Origin: Pseudomonas azotoformans
GTDB lineage: Bacteria; Pseudomonadota; Gammaproteobacteria; Pseudomonadales; Pseudomonadaceae
Assembly: GCF_001579805.1 (NCBI RefSeq)
Contig: NZ_CP014546.1
Span: forward strand, 6,448,001 to 6,512,000
Direction of reading: 5' to 3'
DNA: 64,000 nucleotides
Both the position numbers and the translations under genes were made by a program. The notes beneath the pieces were generated by a model. It worked only from the letters and a program-made list of their open reading frames with translations. It did not search any database and was not told the DNA's origin. This document shows positions 1 through 7,433 of the stretch, one piece after another; positions within the stretch are counted from its first letter, which is position 1; each line of letters begins with the position of its first letter.

Positions 1-869
1 CAATAGCTGTCGAGCACCTTCAGGCAGATATCGAGCGTGGCCGCGCCATCGTGTCCGCGCCAGCCATGTATATTCAGGGTCTGCGACACTTCGTGTTTGC
101 CGGGCAACCGGGCCGGCGTGGCCTGCGCGGCGGGGCGCTGCCCTTGCAAGAGTGCCTTGGCGAAGGCGGCAAAGGTCGAACCGGTCTTACTGTCCTTGGC
201 CAGCCCCATGCGTTCACGCAAAGTCGCGAGTTTTGCCCCCGTGCGGGCCAATATCAGGGTCTGGGCCGGCCGCAGGCACTCCATCAACGCGCCGAGCAGG
301 TGGCTCTTGCCGATGCCCGCGTAGCCTTGGACATGCAGGTCTTCGTTCAGGTTGGCGCGAAAGGTCCGCACCAGCTTGTCCTGGGCCGGGCTGAGCCAGC
401 GCTCGCGGTGCCGGGGCGTGACCATCTGCTGGCTGAAGGGATCGTTGCTGCGCAAATGGCGGACCTTGTAGCCGATATCCCATTTACCCGTAGGCAGCAG
501 GTAATCCCGCGCCGCGACTTCTTCAGCCGAGAGCAGGCGCAGATTGACGGTTTTAAGGGCATTGAAGCCGAAGTACAGCTTGCGCGGATCGAACAGCCGC
601 TGGGCTTCGGACAACAACGTGGCGGCGCCCTCTGCCTGGGTATCCACCGACCAATCGAGCAACTTGGCCAGGATGCGCTCGGCACCCGCGCACGTCAGGT
701 CCTTTTGCGCCGCCTGGGCCAGGTTCTGGATCACCAGCACGGCGGCCAACTCCGGGTCCGTCAGGCCGACCAGGGCCTTGGCAGCGTCCGCGCCGAGCAG
801 GGCCGTGCAGGTTTCCTCCGTGACAGGCAGGAAGACCGGGCTGGCTAAATCAAAGTGTTCCGGTTGCAT
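1..869 (-). CDS. P-loop NTPase, UvrD-like N-lobe (partial)
   Basis: The frame is open from an ATG at 869 to the left edge, so only the first 289 residues are seen. About 180 residues without a recognisable domain precede a Walker A motif, GYAGIGKS (residues 182-189). After it come ILARTGAKL and STFAAFAKALL, which sit where motifs Ia and Ib lie in UvrD/Rep-type SF1 helicases. The catalytic C-terminal half is outside the window. The gene starts 20 bp after the stop of the 178-aa gene upstream, so the two look like an operon. SF1 helicase is my best reading, but another P-loop ATPase is possible. The cellular role is unknown. Confidence 0.7.
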   Translation of the reverse strand, partial: MQPEHFDLASPVFLPVTEETCTALLGADAAKALVGLTDPELAAVLVIQNLAQAAQKDLTCAGAERILAKLLDWSVDTQAEGAATLLSEAQRLFDPRKLYFGFNALKTVNLRLLSAEEVAARDYLLPTGKWDIGYKVRHLRSNDPFSQQMVTPRHRERWLSPAQDKLVRTFRANLNEDLHVQGYAGIGKSHLLGALMECLRPAQTLILARTGAKLATLRERMGLAKDSKTGSTFAAFAKALLQGQRPAAQATPARLPGKHEVSQTLNIHGWRGHDGAATLDICLKVLDSY

Positions 870-889
870 AACGCCTCGCCGCCAGGGAA

Positions 890-1426
890 TCAGGCATTGC
901 CCTGACCGCCCAGTTCAAACCGATACTCCCCGAGGGAGCCTGACATACCGCCCCAATGAGGACCCGCGTCAGCCGTAGTAACCATCGCAGTGACCTGCTG
1001 CTGAAGTTCGAAGACCGCCATATCCAGTAGCCGGCGCAGGTCTTCGGCACTCTGTGCGGCCACATTCAATTGCAGCGTGTAGGCACCTGTGAGGGGCGGC
1101 GCTGCTGGATCGGCAGGCGGTGCGGGCTCGTTGGCCACCTCCCCCGTCCGGATCATTTCCGCCTGGCTGAGGATTTCCGCGTGTTCGTCGTCCATAAGGT
1201 CCAGCACCCGTGACAATTCCAGGGTCTGTTCAGGATGGGATTGAATGCGGTCCTTGATCTCCAGGCGCCGCATCTGCCACTCCCGCAGCTTCTCGCGCGT
1301 GAGGTCGTCGACTTTTTCCACGTGTGTTGTCTCCGGATGCCAGGCACTGGAGTATGCCGCCATGGACTGCTCGATGGCAGATGGCTTGAATGCATTTTTT
1401 GAATTGAATTTAAGGAGGTGTTGCAA
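890..1426 (-). CDS. Hypothetical protein, acidic helical, partner of the P-loop NTPase
   Basis: Up to 178 aa. The longest frame begins at a TTG (1426); an ATG at 1363 would give 157 aa starting MAAYSSAWHPE and is a reasonable alternative. The first half is rich in charged residues and predicted helical (about residues 38-95). A Pro/Ala linker follows (PAPPADPAAPP), then a compact C-terminal half. I do not recognise a family. It lies immediately upstream of the P-loop NTPase and in the same direction. Its 5' end is only 7 bp from the truncated ffs repeat, so any promoter must lie inside that repeat or in the island. Confidence 0.6.
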   Translation of the reverse strand: MQHLLKFNSKNAFKPSAIEQSMAAYSSAWHPETTHVEKVDDLTREKLREWQMRRLEIKDRIQSHPEQTLELSRVLDLMDDEHAEILSQAEMIRTGEVANEPAPPADPAAPPLTGAYTLQLNVAAQSAEDLRRLLDMAVFELQQQVTAMVTTADAGPHWGGMSGSLGEYRFELGGQGNA

Positions 1427-1432
1427 GGAAGA

Positions 1433-1530
1433 GCGTTATGGAGGCAACCCCACCAGCCACACCCCGGCACACAATGTTCCCGCTGTGGCTGCTGCCTTCC
1501 GGCTCTGACCAGGTTCACGGGTAATCGTTG
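1433..1530 (-). repeat. Left attachment repeat: 5'-truncated copy of ffs
   Basis: These 98 bp are identical, in direct orientation, to 16039-16136. The minus strand carries the conserved SRP RNA tip (GAGCCGGAAGGCAGCAGCC). The copy stops before the RNA 5' strand that closes the terminal stem, and there is no ffs promoter next to it, so it should not make functional 4.5S RNA. I read it as the distal attachment site left when the island inserted into ffs. The integrase gene begins about 135 bp inside this end. Confidence 0.9.
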
Positions 1531-1666
1531 AAAGCCATATGGGGCAAGGGTAACAGGCTTTTGAGGTTGTCTCTATTCTTCCGTGCCAACACCCGGTGCG
1601 GACAGTCAGAAATCGGGGTGTAGCCAGCACTGTCACACACAGCTGCCACACATCGGTGTCACACAT

Positions 1667-2959
1667 ATGGCCTACATAATCCGTCGCGGGGCTTTCTACT
1701 ATTTGAATCTGCGACTACCTAAGCACCTCTTCCTAAGGTGTCACACCTTACGTTTGAGCCTGAACATCCGGGACCGGCAAAGCGCGTTGCTTCTTGCTGC
1801 ATTTCTGGCCCAGCGGGTGCATAAGCACTTATCAGAACACCCCCTGGATGGCTTTCAGACGCTGCGTAGGCTGTGTTCGGAGTGGCGTGATTCAGCACCC
1901 ATGCCGACCATCCAAAACGCATCACGGAAGGTTCCAGCCATCAGCGTGAAGTGCAATGTGGACGGACCTACACTGACCACCCTGTCCAAGCTGTATATCG
2001 AGGAAGGAAAACGTGGTGGCACGTGGCGTGAGGTCAGCACACACGAAGTTGAACGTGCATTACGAGATTTGTTCGAACTGATGGGCGATATGCCTGTATT
2101 TGAGTTCGATGTGCATCAGGCCCGACTGTTGAAGGATCGTCTGAGCCGTTGCCCCCAATACTTCGCTCTGCTACCCCAGTTTAAGGGCAAGACGTTAACT
2201 CAAGTGATTGACTCTGGTGGCAAGTACAAAAGCATCACCGCCGTGACCGTGAACAACCGTCTACGTAAACTCTCGGCATTCATGAATTGGTGCAAATCCA
2301 ATGGTTACATTACCGACAACCCCTTGTTGGGACTCAAGATGATGACGGGGTCGGCGAAAGATGCACGACTGTCGTTTGATCAACGCGACCTGAGCATCCT
2401 TCTCGACTTAAATGCACTCAAGGAAGAATCACGTAAGCATCCATGGAGGTTTTGGCTCCCATTGCTTGGTAGGTTCACCGGCGCCCGACTGGAAGAACTT
2501 TGCCAGTTGCACGTTACCGACTTCGTCACGCTGCAAGGATTCGAGTGCATCCGGATTGACGATGGTCACCACGCCCAAAACCTGAAGAACAGTAGCAGTC
2601 GCCGAACTCTCCCAATCCATCCAACGTTGATTCAGCTTGGACTGCTTGATCACCTGAATAATCAGCGTATTCAGGGCTCTGATCGTTTATTCCCAGAACT
2701 GGAGCCTGTTCGCGGAAAGCTAGGCCACGCGCCGTCGAAGTGGTTTAGTCGATATAGGATTAAAATGGGCGTCACCGACCCAAAGAAAACCTTTCACAGC
2801 TTCCGCCACACAATGATCGATGATCTTAGGGATGCCGGAGTACAAGACTCCTTGATCAAGCGCATTGCTGGGCATGAAGACAGCAGTATTACCTTTCGCG
2901 TTTATGGAAGCAGGATACCGATAAAAGCAATGCTAAAAGCCCTGACCTACATACGGTGA
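1667..2959 (+). CDS. Tyrosine recombinase / integrase
   Basis: Site-specific recombinase that probably integrates and excises this island at ffs. From the ATG at 1667 it is 430 aa. The N-terminus (MAYIIRRGAFYYLNLRLP) resembles the N-terminal arm of phage-type integrases with a DUF6538-like domain. The catalytic set is visible: Arg274 in TGARLEEL, His377-x-x-Arg380 in HSFRH, His403 in GHED, and nucleophile Tyr413 in FRVYGSR. The frame stays open upstream to a GTG at 1583, but I see no ribosome binding site there and the family N-terminus fits the ATG. An inverted repeat at 3020-3050 follows the gene. Confidence 0.93.
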   Translation: MAYIIRRGAFYYLNLRLPKHLFLRCHTLRLSLNIRDRQSALLLAAFLAQRVHKHLSEHPLDGFQTLRRLCSEWRDSAPMPTIQNASRKVPAISVKCNVDGPTLTTLSKLYIEEGKRGGTWREVSTHEVERALRDLFELMGDMPVFEFDVHQARLLKDRLSRCPQYFALLPQFKGKTLTQVIDSGGKYKSITAVTVNNRLRKLSAFMNWCKSNGYITDNPLLGLKMMTGSAKDARLSFDQRDLSILLDLNALKEESRKHPWRFWLPLLGRFTGARLEELCQLHVTDFVTLQGFECIRIDDGHHAQNLKNSSSRRTLPIHPTLIQLGLLDHLNNQRIQGSDRLFPELEPVRGKLGHAPSKWFSRYRIKMGVTDPKKTFHSFRHTMIDDLRDAGVQDSLIKRIAGHEDSSITFRVYGSRIPIKAMLKALTYIR

Positions 2960-3363
2960 TGAACGCCGCGTGAAAACCACGGTAATCTGACTGAATATCG
3001 TCCTAGGACTCTTACCACGCTTCACCCAATGCACTTCGCTAGGGGTGAAGCAACTCCACAGATTAATTTCATAAAATCATCAAAAGCAACCAATTAACCA
3101 AACTAGCACACCACCTGGCCGTTTACATCATTTACCAGATCATTTACATCAAACAAAAACAATACAACCAGTACCAGTCCACGATTAAGTTAGAAATCTA
3201 CAACCATAAAGATCGATCCAACTTTATTCAGACTGAATGTTTAGAATGGCACCCCCCGCATTGTATAGTTGCCCCATCGAATGAGTAACAAGCACACCAG
3301 ACATTCGAACGCACATCCGGCAATCAACGCCATCCTACAACTGAAAAAACCACTGGAAAACCA
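2960..3363. other. Non-coding region with hairpin and phased repeat
   Basis: No credible gene lies in these 404 bp. An 8-bp inverted repeat (CTTCACCC...GGGTGAAG, 3020-3050) follows the integrase and may end its transcript, although no T-run follows. Further on, the 9-mer TTTACATCA occurs at 3122 and 3143, exactly 21 bp apart (two helical turns), with a related TTTACC between. The region is A/T-rich and precedes the helicase gene, so it probably holds that gene's promoter and possibly binding sites for an element-encoded protein. Confidence 0.5.
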
Positions 3364-4884
3364 ATGAACAGCAAAATCATTCACGTATCTATTGCAGCAC
3401 CTGGCACAGGTAAAACCATGGCGGCAATTTCTGCTATTCCTGGAATGCTTGCTCATGGAAAAAAAATTCTCTACGTAGCACCAACACTTGCACTGGCAGA
3501 CCAAGTTCTTAAAGACATCCGTAGAATTTGTAGTTTTCTTGAACCTATTATTATTGATTCACGCTGTGAAGGATCAGCAGAGGCAAACCTGAACAAAATG
3601 CTGAACCCAAAAGAAATTTCGCATTTAATTATCTGCCAGCATATCACTTTCCAAAAGTGTTCAACAAAACACTTGCGCGACTGGACGATCATCATTGATG
3701 AGCTGCCTATGCCCATCAGTCTTCGTCATATGACCTTCGACCAAATACAACTCAAGCGCTTGGACCTCATTGAGATCATTGACAACCAAATCAAAATCAA
3801 ACAAAACAAATACGAAGCCATCAAAAATGAAGTAGCCACGTTCAAAAAATCTAACAACCAGGGATACAATCAAATTGACACCACATTATCCCCTGCCGCG
3901 CAAGATATTTACAGCGCGATTTTGAACAAGCTTCCCGTATTCGCTGATACATATTATTCAGGCCGTGAAAAAACCGTGATTCGAATCATTGAAGAATATG
4001 GATTTTTCGAACGATTCCACATGGCACAAGAAGTACATCTTTTGTCAGCCACGCTCAAGGGCTCACTGTTCGATTGGTTCGCGAGAGCCAATGGGTTTAC
4101 GTATGCACACTCACACTTCGCTCAAAGCACCGTCGACAACGGAAAAGATGTAACTATTTTTCCAATGCTGTCCGACAAGAACCACTGCTCACGAGGAGTA
4201 TTGGATTCAGTGGACAGTGCTTCCAATGACGGATGCACAGTCCTGCAATCGATGGCAAATTTTATTAGCCAACAATTGACTAACCGGGAATCCTGCCTGA
4301 TGTTTGCGTACAAATGGGGCAAAAATGTCCGTAGTGGTAAATTCATTCAGTGCAAAATTGATAGCCGTGGACTCAATAATTTTACAGATACACATTGCGC
4401 ATTCACAGCATTCCATGGAAACCCTAATCCATTGGCATACAAATCGCTTGAATACATTGCAAAAAAATACAACAGACCAACAGATGCACTGCAAAAAGCA
4501 TGGAAATTCACATACAAGTTGGAAATGACTTTGCAGAATGTCTTTCGGACGTCGCTGCGAAGCAAAACAATCGACAAGCCGGTCAAACTGTACGTCCAAG
4601 ATAATGAAGCCGCCGAATTTTTGAAAAACACGTACCTTCCAAATGCAAAAATTGAAAACAGTATGGCTAGAACCTACAAGGAGAAGAAAAAGCCTGGGCC
4701 AGCACCACACCCGGAACGCGAACGGGCGATTATTTTGCTCAAAAACGGTATGAAGCAGGCAGATGTTGCACGGGAAACCATGCTTGATAAGATGACCATC
4801 TGCAAATACGCAAAACTCATTCATCGGATCAAAGCAGAAGAAAACAGGGCAAACTCCACCCATACCCTTGAACAGTGGTTGTAA
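3364..4884 (+). CDS. DEAD/DEAH-like helicase with C-terminal HTH
   Basis: 506 aa. Superfamily 2 helicase signatures are present in order: Walker A APGTGKT (12-18), a Walker B variant IIIDELP (109-115), motif III SAT (228-230), and a motif VI-like NVFRTSLRS near residue 400. The tail, about residues 450-490, has a resolvase-type helix-turn-helix (GMKQADVARETMLDKMTI) after a basic linker. ATPase activity on nucleic acid is well supported; the rest is inference. A helicase joined to a DNA-binding domain, standing alone beside long A/T-rich non-coding DNA in an integrative element, suggests replication or excision of the island rather than host metabolism. Codon use is much more A/T-rich than in the flanking chromosome. 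Confidence 0.8.
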   Translation: MNSKIIHVSIAAPGTGKTMAAISAIPGMLAHGKKILYVAPTLALADQVLKDIRRICSFLEPIIIDSRCEGSAEANLNKMLNPKEISHLIICQHITFQKCSTKHLRDWTIIIDELPMPISLRHMTFDQIQLKRLDLIEIIDNQIKIKQNKYEAIKNEVATFKKSNNQGYNQIDTTLSPAAQDIYSAILNKLPVFADTYYSGREKTVIRIIEEYGFFERFHMAQEVHLLSATLKGSLFDWFARANGFTYAHSHFAQSTVDNGKDVTIFPMLSDKNHCSRGVLDSVDSASNDGCTVLQSMANFISQQLTNRESCLMFAYKWGKNVRSGKFIQCKIDSRGLNNFTDTHCAFTAFHGNPNPLAYKSLEYIAKKYNRPTDALQKAWKFTYKLEMTLQNVFRTSLRSKTIDKPVKLYVQDNEAAEFLKNTYLPNAKIENSMARTYKEKKKPGPAPHPERERAIILLKNGMKQADVARETMLDKMTICKYAKLIHRIKAEENRANSTHTLEQWL

Positions 4885-5548
4885 GTCCGAAACTCAAATC
4901 ATGTGAGCGTAAACAGTTCCCTAGAACACTATAAGGTATCTATTTACAAAAAGTACCAGCACCGTAGGTGCTTCCGAAGCAAAGCGAGGAAGGTGAACAG
5001 AAAATAATATCTACTTAATTTGATGCTCGCCTACCGGCTTCGCATGAACTGCGTTCCAGTGATACCTTCCAGCTACAGGCTTTACCTCCAATCTACAATC
5101 GTGCATGCCTGTGGAGAAAACACAATCACCTAAAACAGTTCTCATTCAAATTGTAACCATAACAGTTACTCACTCTGACTGTAATGCTTTGTATCGTTCA
5201 AGCATTACAGCCAAGTTTTTCCTGTGCAATTCAAATGATTCGTTAACACTAACGCCAGTAACCAAATCACACATACAGTATAGTATTCAGCAGACTTCCG
5301 AGCCAGCACTACATGTAATGTCACACCACCACATTAATTGATTCGCCATTCCTCGACTGCAAACCGCCTTACAGCCAACTACATTAGCCACAAAGTATGG
5401 TTACAGTATCGAAAGCACGTATGCTGCATTTGAAAAACCGGCTAACCACACTACAACCTCGACTACCGCAAACCAGTTTCGCGCTGCATTCTATAACCAA
5501 AATCAGTACACACTAATACACAAGTTCATGTACGACCTAAAACACCCG
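4885..5548. other. Long AT-rich non-coding region, possible origin
   Basis: There is no convincing gene in about 660 bp; the one short frame (5105-5341) is low-complexity with no family resemblance. The clearest structure is a perfect 11-bp inverted repeat with a 10-nt spacer, CTGTAATGCTT (5179-5189) and AAGCATTACAG (5200-5210), followed by CCAAGTTTTT. Variants of TTACAG/CTGTAA recur nearby, and GTAAC...GTTAC lies just before it. The hairpin could end the helicase transcript or be a replication or regulatory site. Confidence 0.5.
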
Positions 5549-6310
5549 TTAAAAAGTTAAGTCACCGGGGGTGAACGACATTTCAAATAGTCGATATTTG
5601 ACTTTATCAGCAAGCTTCATTTCCTGCATTTCAGTGAGAATACCAATGTTCTTGACTGCGGCTACTGCTGATTTATCAAATGCCAAGTCACCACTGGTTT
5701 TGGCTACGTCAACCGAGGTCACAGTTCCATCTGGATTGATGCTGATTTCCAATTCAACGACCATTCCCTGCCTTGCCGATGGCGGCCGTGTCCAGCCTTC
5801 GGAAGCCCTGGCCCTAATAAGTTCGTCAAAGTGAGCAGCCAGATCAGGATATTCCTGTTTGATGTATACAGGTGGGGGGGCAGGAACAGGAGCGGTAGTC
5901 AGCAGTTTTGCTGACTGCTTTACGATTTTTTTCTTATCAGTAGTTAGCCGCTCAATAACTAGGGTTCCGTACACATCTGTGCCTACCACGCGAACAAACT
6001 GCCCTTGGAGTTTTCGCCCATTGAAATCACCTTGTTCTTGTTTGACTGCAACCCTCAACCGGCCACTGCTTTCCCATATGTAACAAAGCCCATCACCGCA
6101 CGCAGTGATTGCGAACTCTTTATCCAGTTCAAATGCTTTGTTTTTGAACCAACTCAAGTCTTGGTTTTGGTTGCTTGCAAAAGCCCTTGAGAGCCCACCC
6201 CAATAGCTCACGTTATTGGCGTCTTCAAGTGCTTTCAAATTAGTTTCACTATCATTCTGCCCAAGTGCAATCGCGGGCAAAAGCATCAAAGCCGATATAA
6301 ACTTTCGCAT
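5549..6310 (-). CDS. Secreted or envelope protein with TolA/TonB-like C-terminal domain
   Basis: 253 aa. The first 18 residues (MRKFISALMLLPAIALGQ) look like a Sec signal peptide, so the product is periplasmic or anchored in the envelope. A middle domain of about 110 residues contains one Cys pair (ACGDGLCY). A Pro-rich linker (APVPAPPPVY) leads to a C-terminal module of the TolA_C/TonB type: WTRPPSARQGMVVELEI, then NPDGTVTSVDVAKTSGD and FDKSAVAAVKN. Unlike chromosomal TolA it has no long helical region or clear N-terminal anchor. The gene faces the helicase across the non-coding region. Family assignment is fairly good; the role (envelope maintenance, immunity or TolA mimicry) is unknown. 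Confidence 0.75.
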   Translation of the reverse strand: MRKFISALMLLPAIALGQNDSETNLKALEDANNVSYWGGLSRAFASNQNQDLSWFKNKAFELDKEFAITACGDGLCYIWESSGRLRVAVKQEQGDFNGRKLQGQFVRVVGTDVYGTLVIERLTTDKKKIVKQSAKLLTTAPVPAPPPVYIKQEYPDLAAHFDELIRARASEGWTRPPSARQGMVVELEISINPDGTVTSVDVAKTSGDLAFDKSAVAAVKNIGILTEMQEMKLADKVKYRLFEMSFTPGDLTF

Positions 6311-6461
6311 AATACTTCCCTTGTTCTAATCATTAGCGAGCCAGATAACGTTATTAGCAGGAAGCCTCCCATGTGAAGTCCCTGCTGACGGGCATAAATA
6401 TTTAGCGATATGTGTTACCGAACAGGCGTTTTGTTATGGTTACTAATCTGGATCACAAGTA

Positions 6462-6749
6462 TCAGTTCCTGTACGTCAACCATACTAACCCCATCACAAT
6501 TGCTACCCAGATGGTTGCTATCAATGACCACTTCAGTGCGGACAGAAAACCCGTACCGTTTGCAGCACCGAACCTGAAGCCAATGCCCCAGCGCCACCAC
6601 TTGTTTAGTGCATAAGCCACTGGTGGAGCGGCTAGAAGGAATGCCCATAGCAGATCATCAGATGTGCCCTTACCAGTTTGGGCGGCTGATACAGCGCTTG
6701 ATGCGGTTGCTAATGTCATCAACAGCCAGGCCCGTCGAAAAAGGGTCAT
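6462..6749 (-). CDS. Small membrane protein (95 aa)
   Basis: The N-terminus MTLFRRAWLLMTLATASSAVSAAQ looks like a signal peptide or first membrane segment. Further hydrophobic stretches follow at about 33-48 and 70-90, the latter ending WLTYRN. No family is recognised. It is in the same direction as the TolA-C-like gene (150 bp downstream) and the 73-aa membrane protein upstream (18 bp gap), which suggests one operon transcribed leftward from the promoter region shared with the XRE regulator. Confidence 0.6.
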   Translation of the reverse strand: MTLFRRAWLLMTLATASSAVSAAQTGKGTSDDLLWAFLLAAPPVAYALNKWWRWGIGFRFGAANGTGFLSALKWSLIATIWVAIVMGLVWLTYRN

Positions 6750-6767
6750 GCGATTCGTCCTTGAAAA

Positions 6768-6989
6768 TCAGTTGGTATTGATCGGTGAGCGCAAACGCCG
6801 CAATGTCGAGGGGACCCCTGCCAGGAACAAGGTCAAGGCCACCAGCAGCATCACAGAGCCCACCAGGACGCCAACGCCTAGTGCTTGCCGGAAACTGGAA
6901 ACGTATCCGAACTCCAAAGAACAGATACCGCCAATGCTGGCTAGCGGCATGCTGATTGCGGCGATAAATATGGATGTGTAGAGCTTCAT
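6768..6989 (-). CDS. Small membrane protein (73 aa)
   Basis: I start it at the ATG at 6989 (MKLYTSIFIAAISMP) because GAGGTCAG lies just upstream. A longer frame reaching 7061 would cover the palindromic operator and is less likely. Two hydrophobic segments are visible: residues 4-20, and about 32-60 (ALGVGVLVGSVMLLVALTLFL). No family is recognised. It is the first gene of the leftward set that diverges from the XRE regulator. Confidence 0.55.
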   Translation of the reverse strand: MKLYTSIFIAAISMPLASIGGICSLEFGYVSSFRQALGVGVLVGSVMLLVALTLFLAGVPSTLRRLRSPINTN

Positions 6990-7024
6990 ACTGACCTCGG
7001 TTTCAGTGAATTTGATTTCAATAT

Positions 7025-7040
7025 TCACAGTATACTGTGA
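7025..7040. promoter_or_regulatory. 16-bp perfect palindrome, probable XRE operator
   Basis: TCACAGTATACTGTGA is a perfect 16-bp palindrome between two divergent genes: the leftward membrane-protein set (start 6989) and the XRE regulator (start 7097). This is the usual place and form for the operator of a small homodimeric HTH repressor that controls itself and its neighbour. It does not match the LexA pattern CTG-N10-CAG. Confidence 0.6.
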
Positions 7041-7096
7041 GGACGTATCCACAGCCATCACCGACAGTGATCCGTCTTTGAGACCGGACTGTAAAA

Positions 7097-7339
7097 GTGG
7101 ATATTGGCGTAGCTTTCGGAAAAGTCCTTCGCCAGAAGCGTAAGGACGCCGGACTGACCCAGGAACAGCTTGCCCATGAGGCTGACGTGCAGCGCAATTA
7201 TGTCAGCTTGATCGAACGAGGAATTCACCATCCCACAATTGCAGTTGTGTTCAAGCTTGCACATGCATTGCGGTGCCCTCCATCCGTTCTCATATCGGAT
7301 TTAGAGAAAGCAGTTAGCGACACCCCTGAGTCAAATTGA
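7097..7339 (+). CDS. XRE-family transcriptional regulator
   Basis: 80 aa from a GTG start. The whole protein is one cro/cI-type HTH: LRQKRKDAGLTQEQLAHEAD (about residues 11-30), then VQRNYVSLIERGIHHPTI with the recognition helix, and FKLAHALRCPPSVLI. Length and sequence fit the compact regulators of mobile elements and the C-proteins of restriction systems. It diverges from the small membrane protein genes with a perfect palindrome between. Autoregulation and control of the leftward genes are inferred. Confidence 0.85.
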   Translation: MDIGVAFGKVLRQKRKDAGLTQEQLAHEADVQRNYVSLIERGIHHPTIAVVFKLAHALRCPPSVLISDLEKAVSDTPESN

Positions 7340-7433
7340 TTGCTGCTTTGCCCCTACAATGGGGACTAGCCAGCATTCGGGTCGTTAACTCATCGAGTTA
7401 TGATTCATTGAAACCCTAACGTAGCCTTCTTGA

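Noticed and set aside
1433..1530. A second functional 4.5S RNA gene
   Set aside because: It lacks the 5' strand of the outer stem and has no promoter; identity to the right copy ends at 1530.
5105..5341. 78-codon frame in the non-coding region after the helicase
   Set aside because: No ribosome site, composition like random translation, and it covers a perfect inverted repeat.
7025..7040. LexA box
   Set aside because: The palindrome does not contain CTG-N10-CAG in LexA spacing and sits next to an XRE gene.
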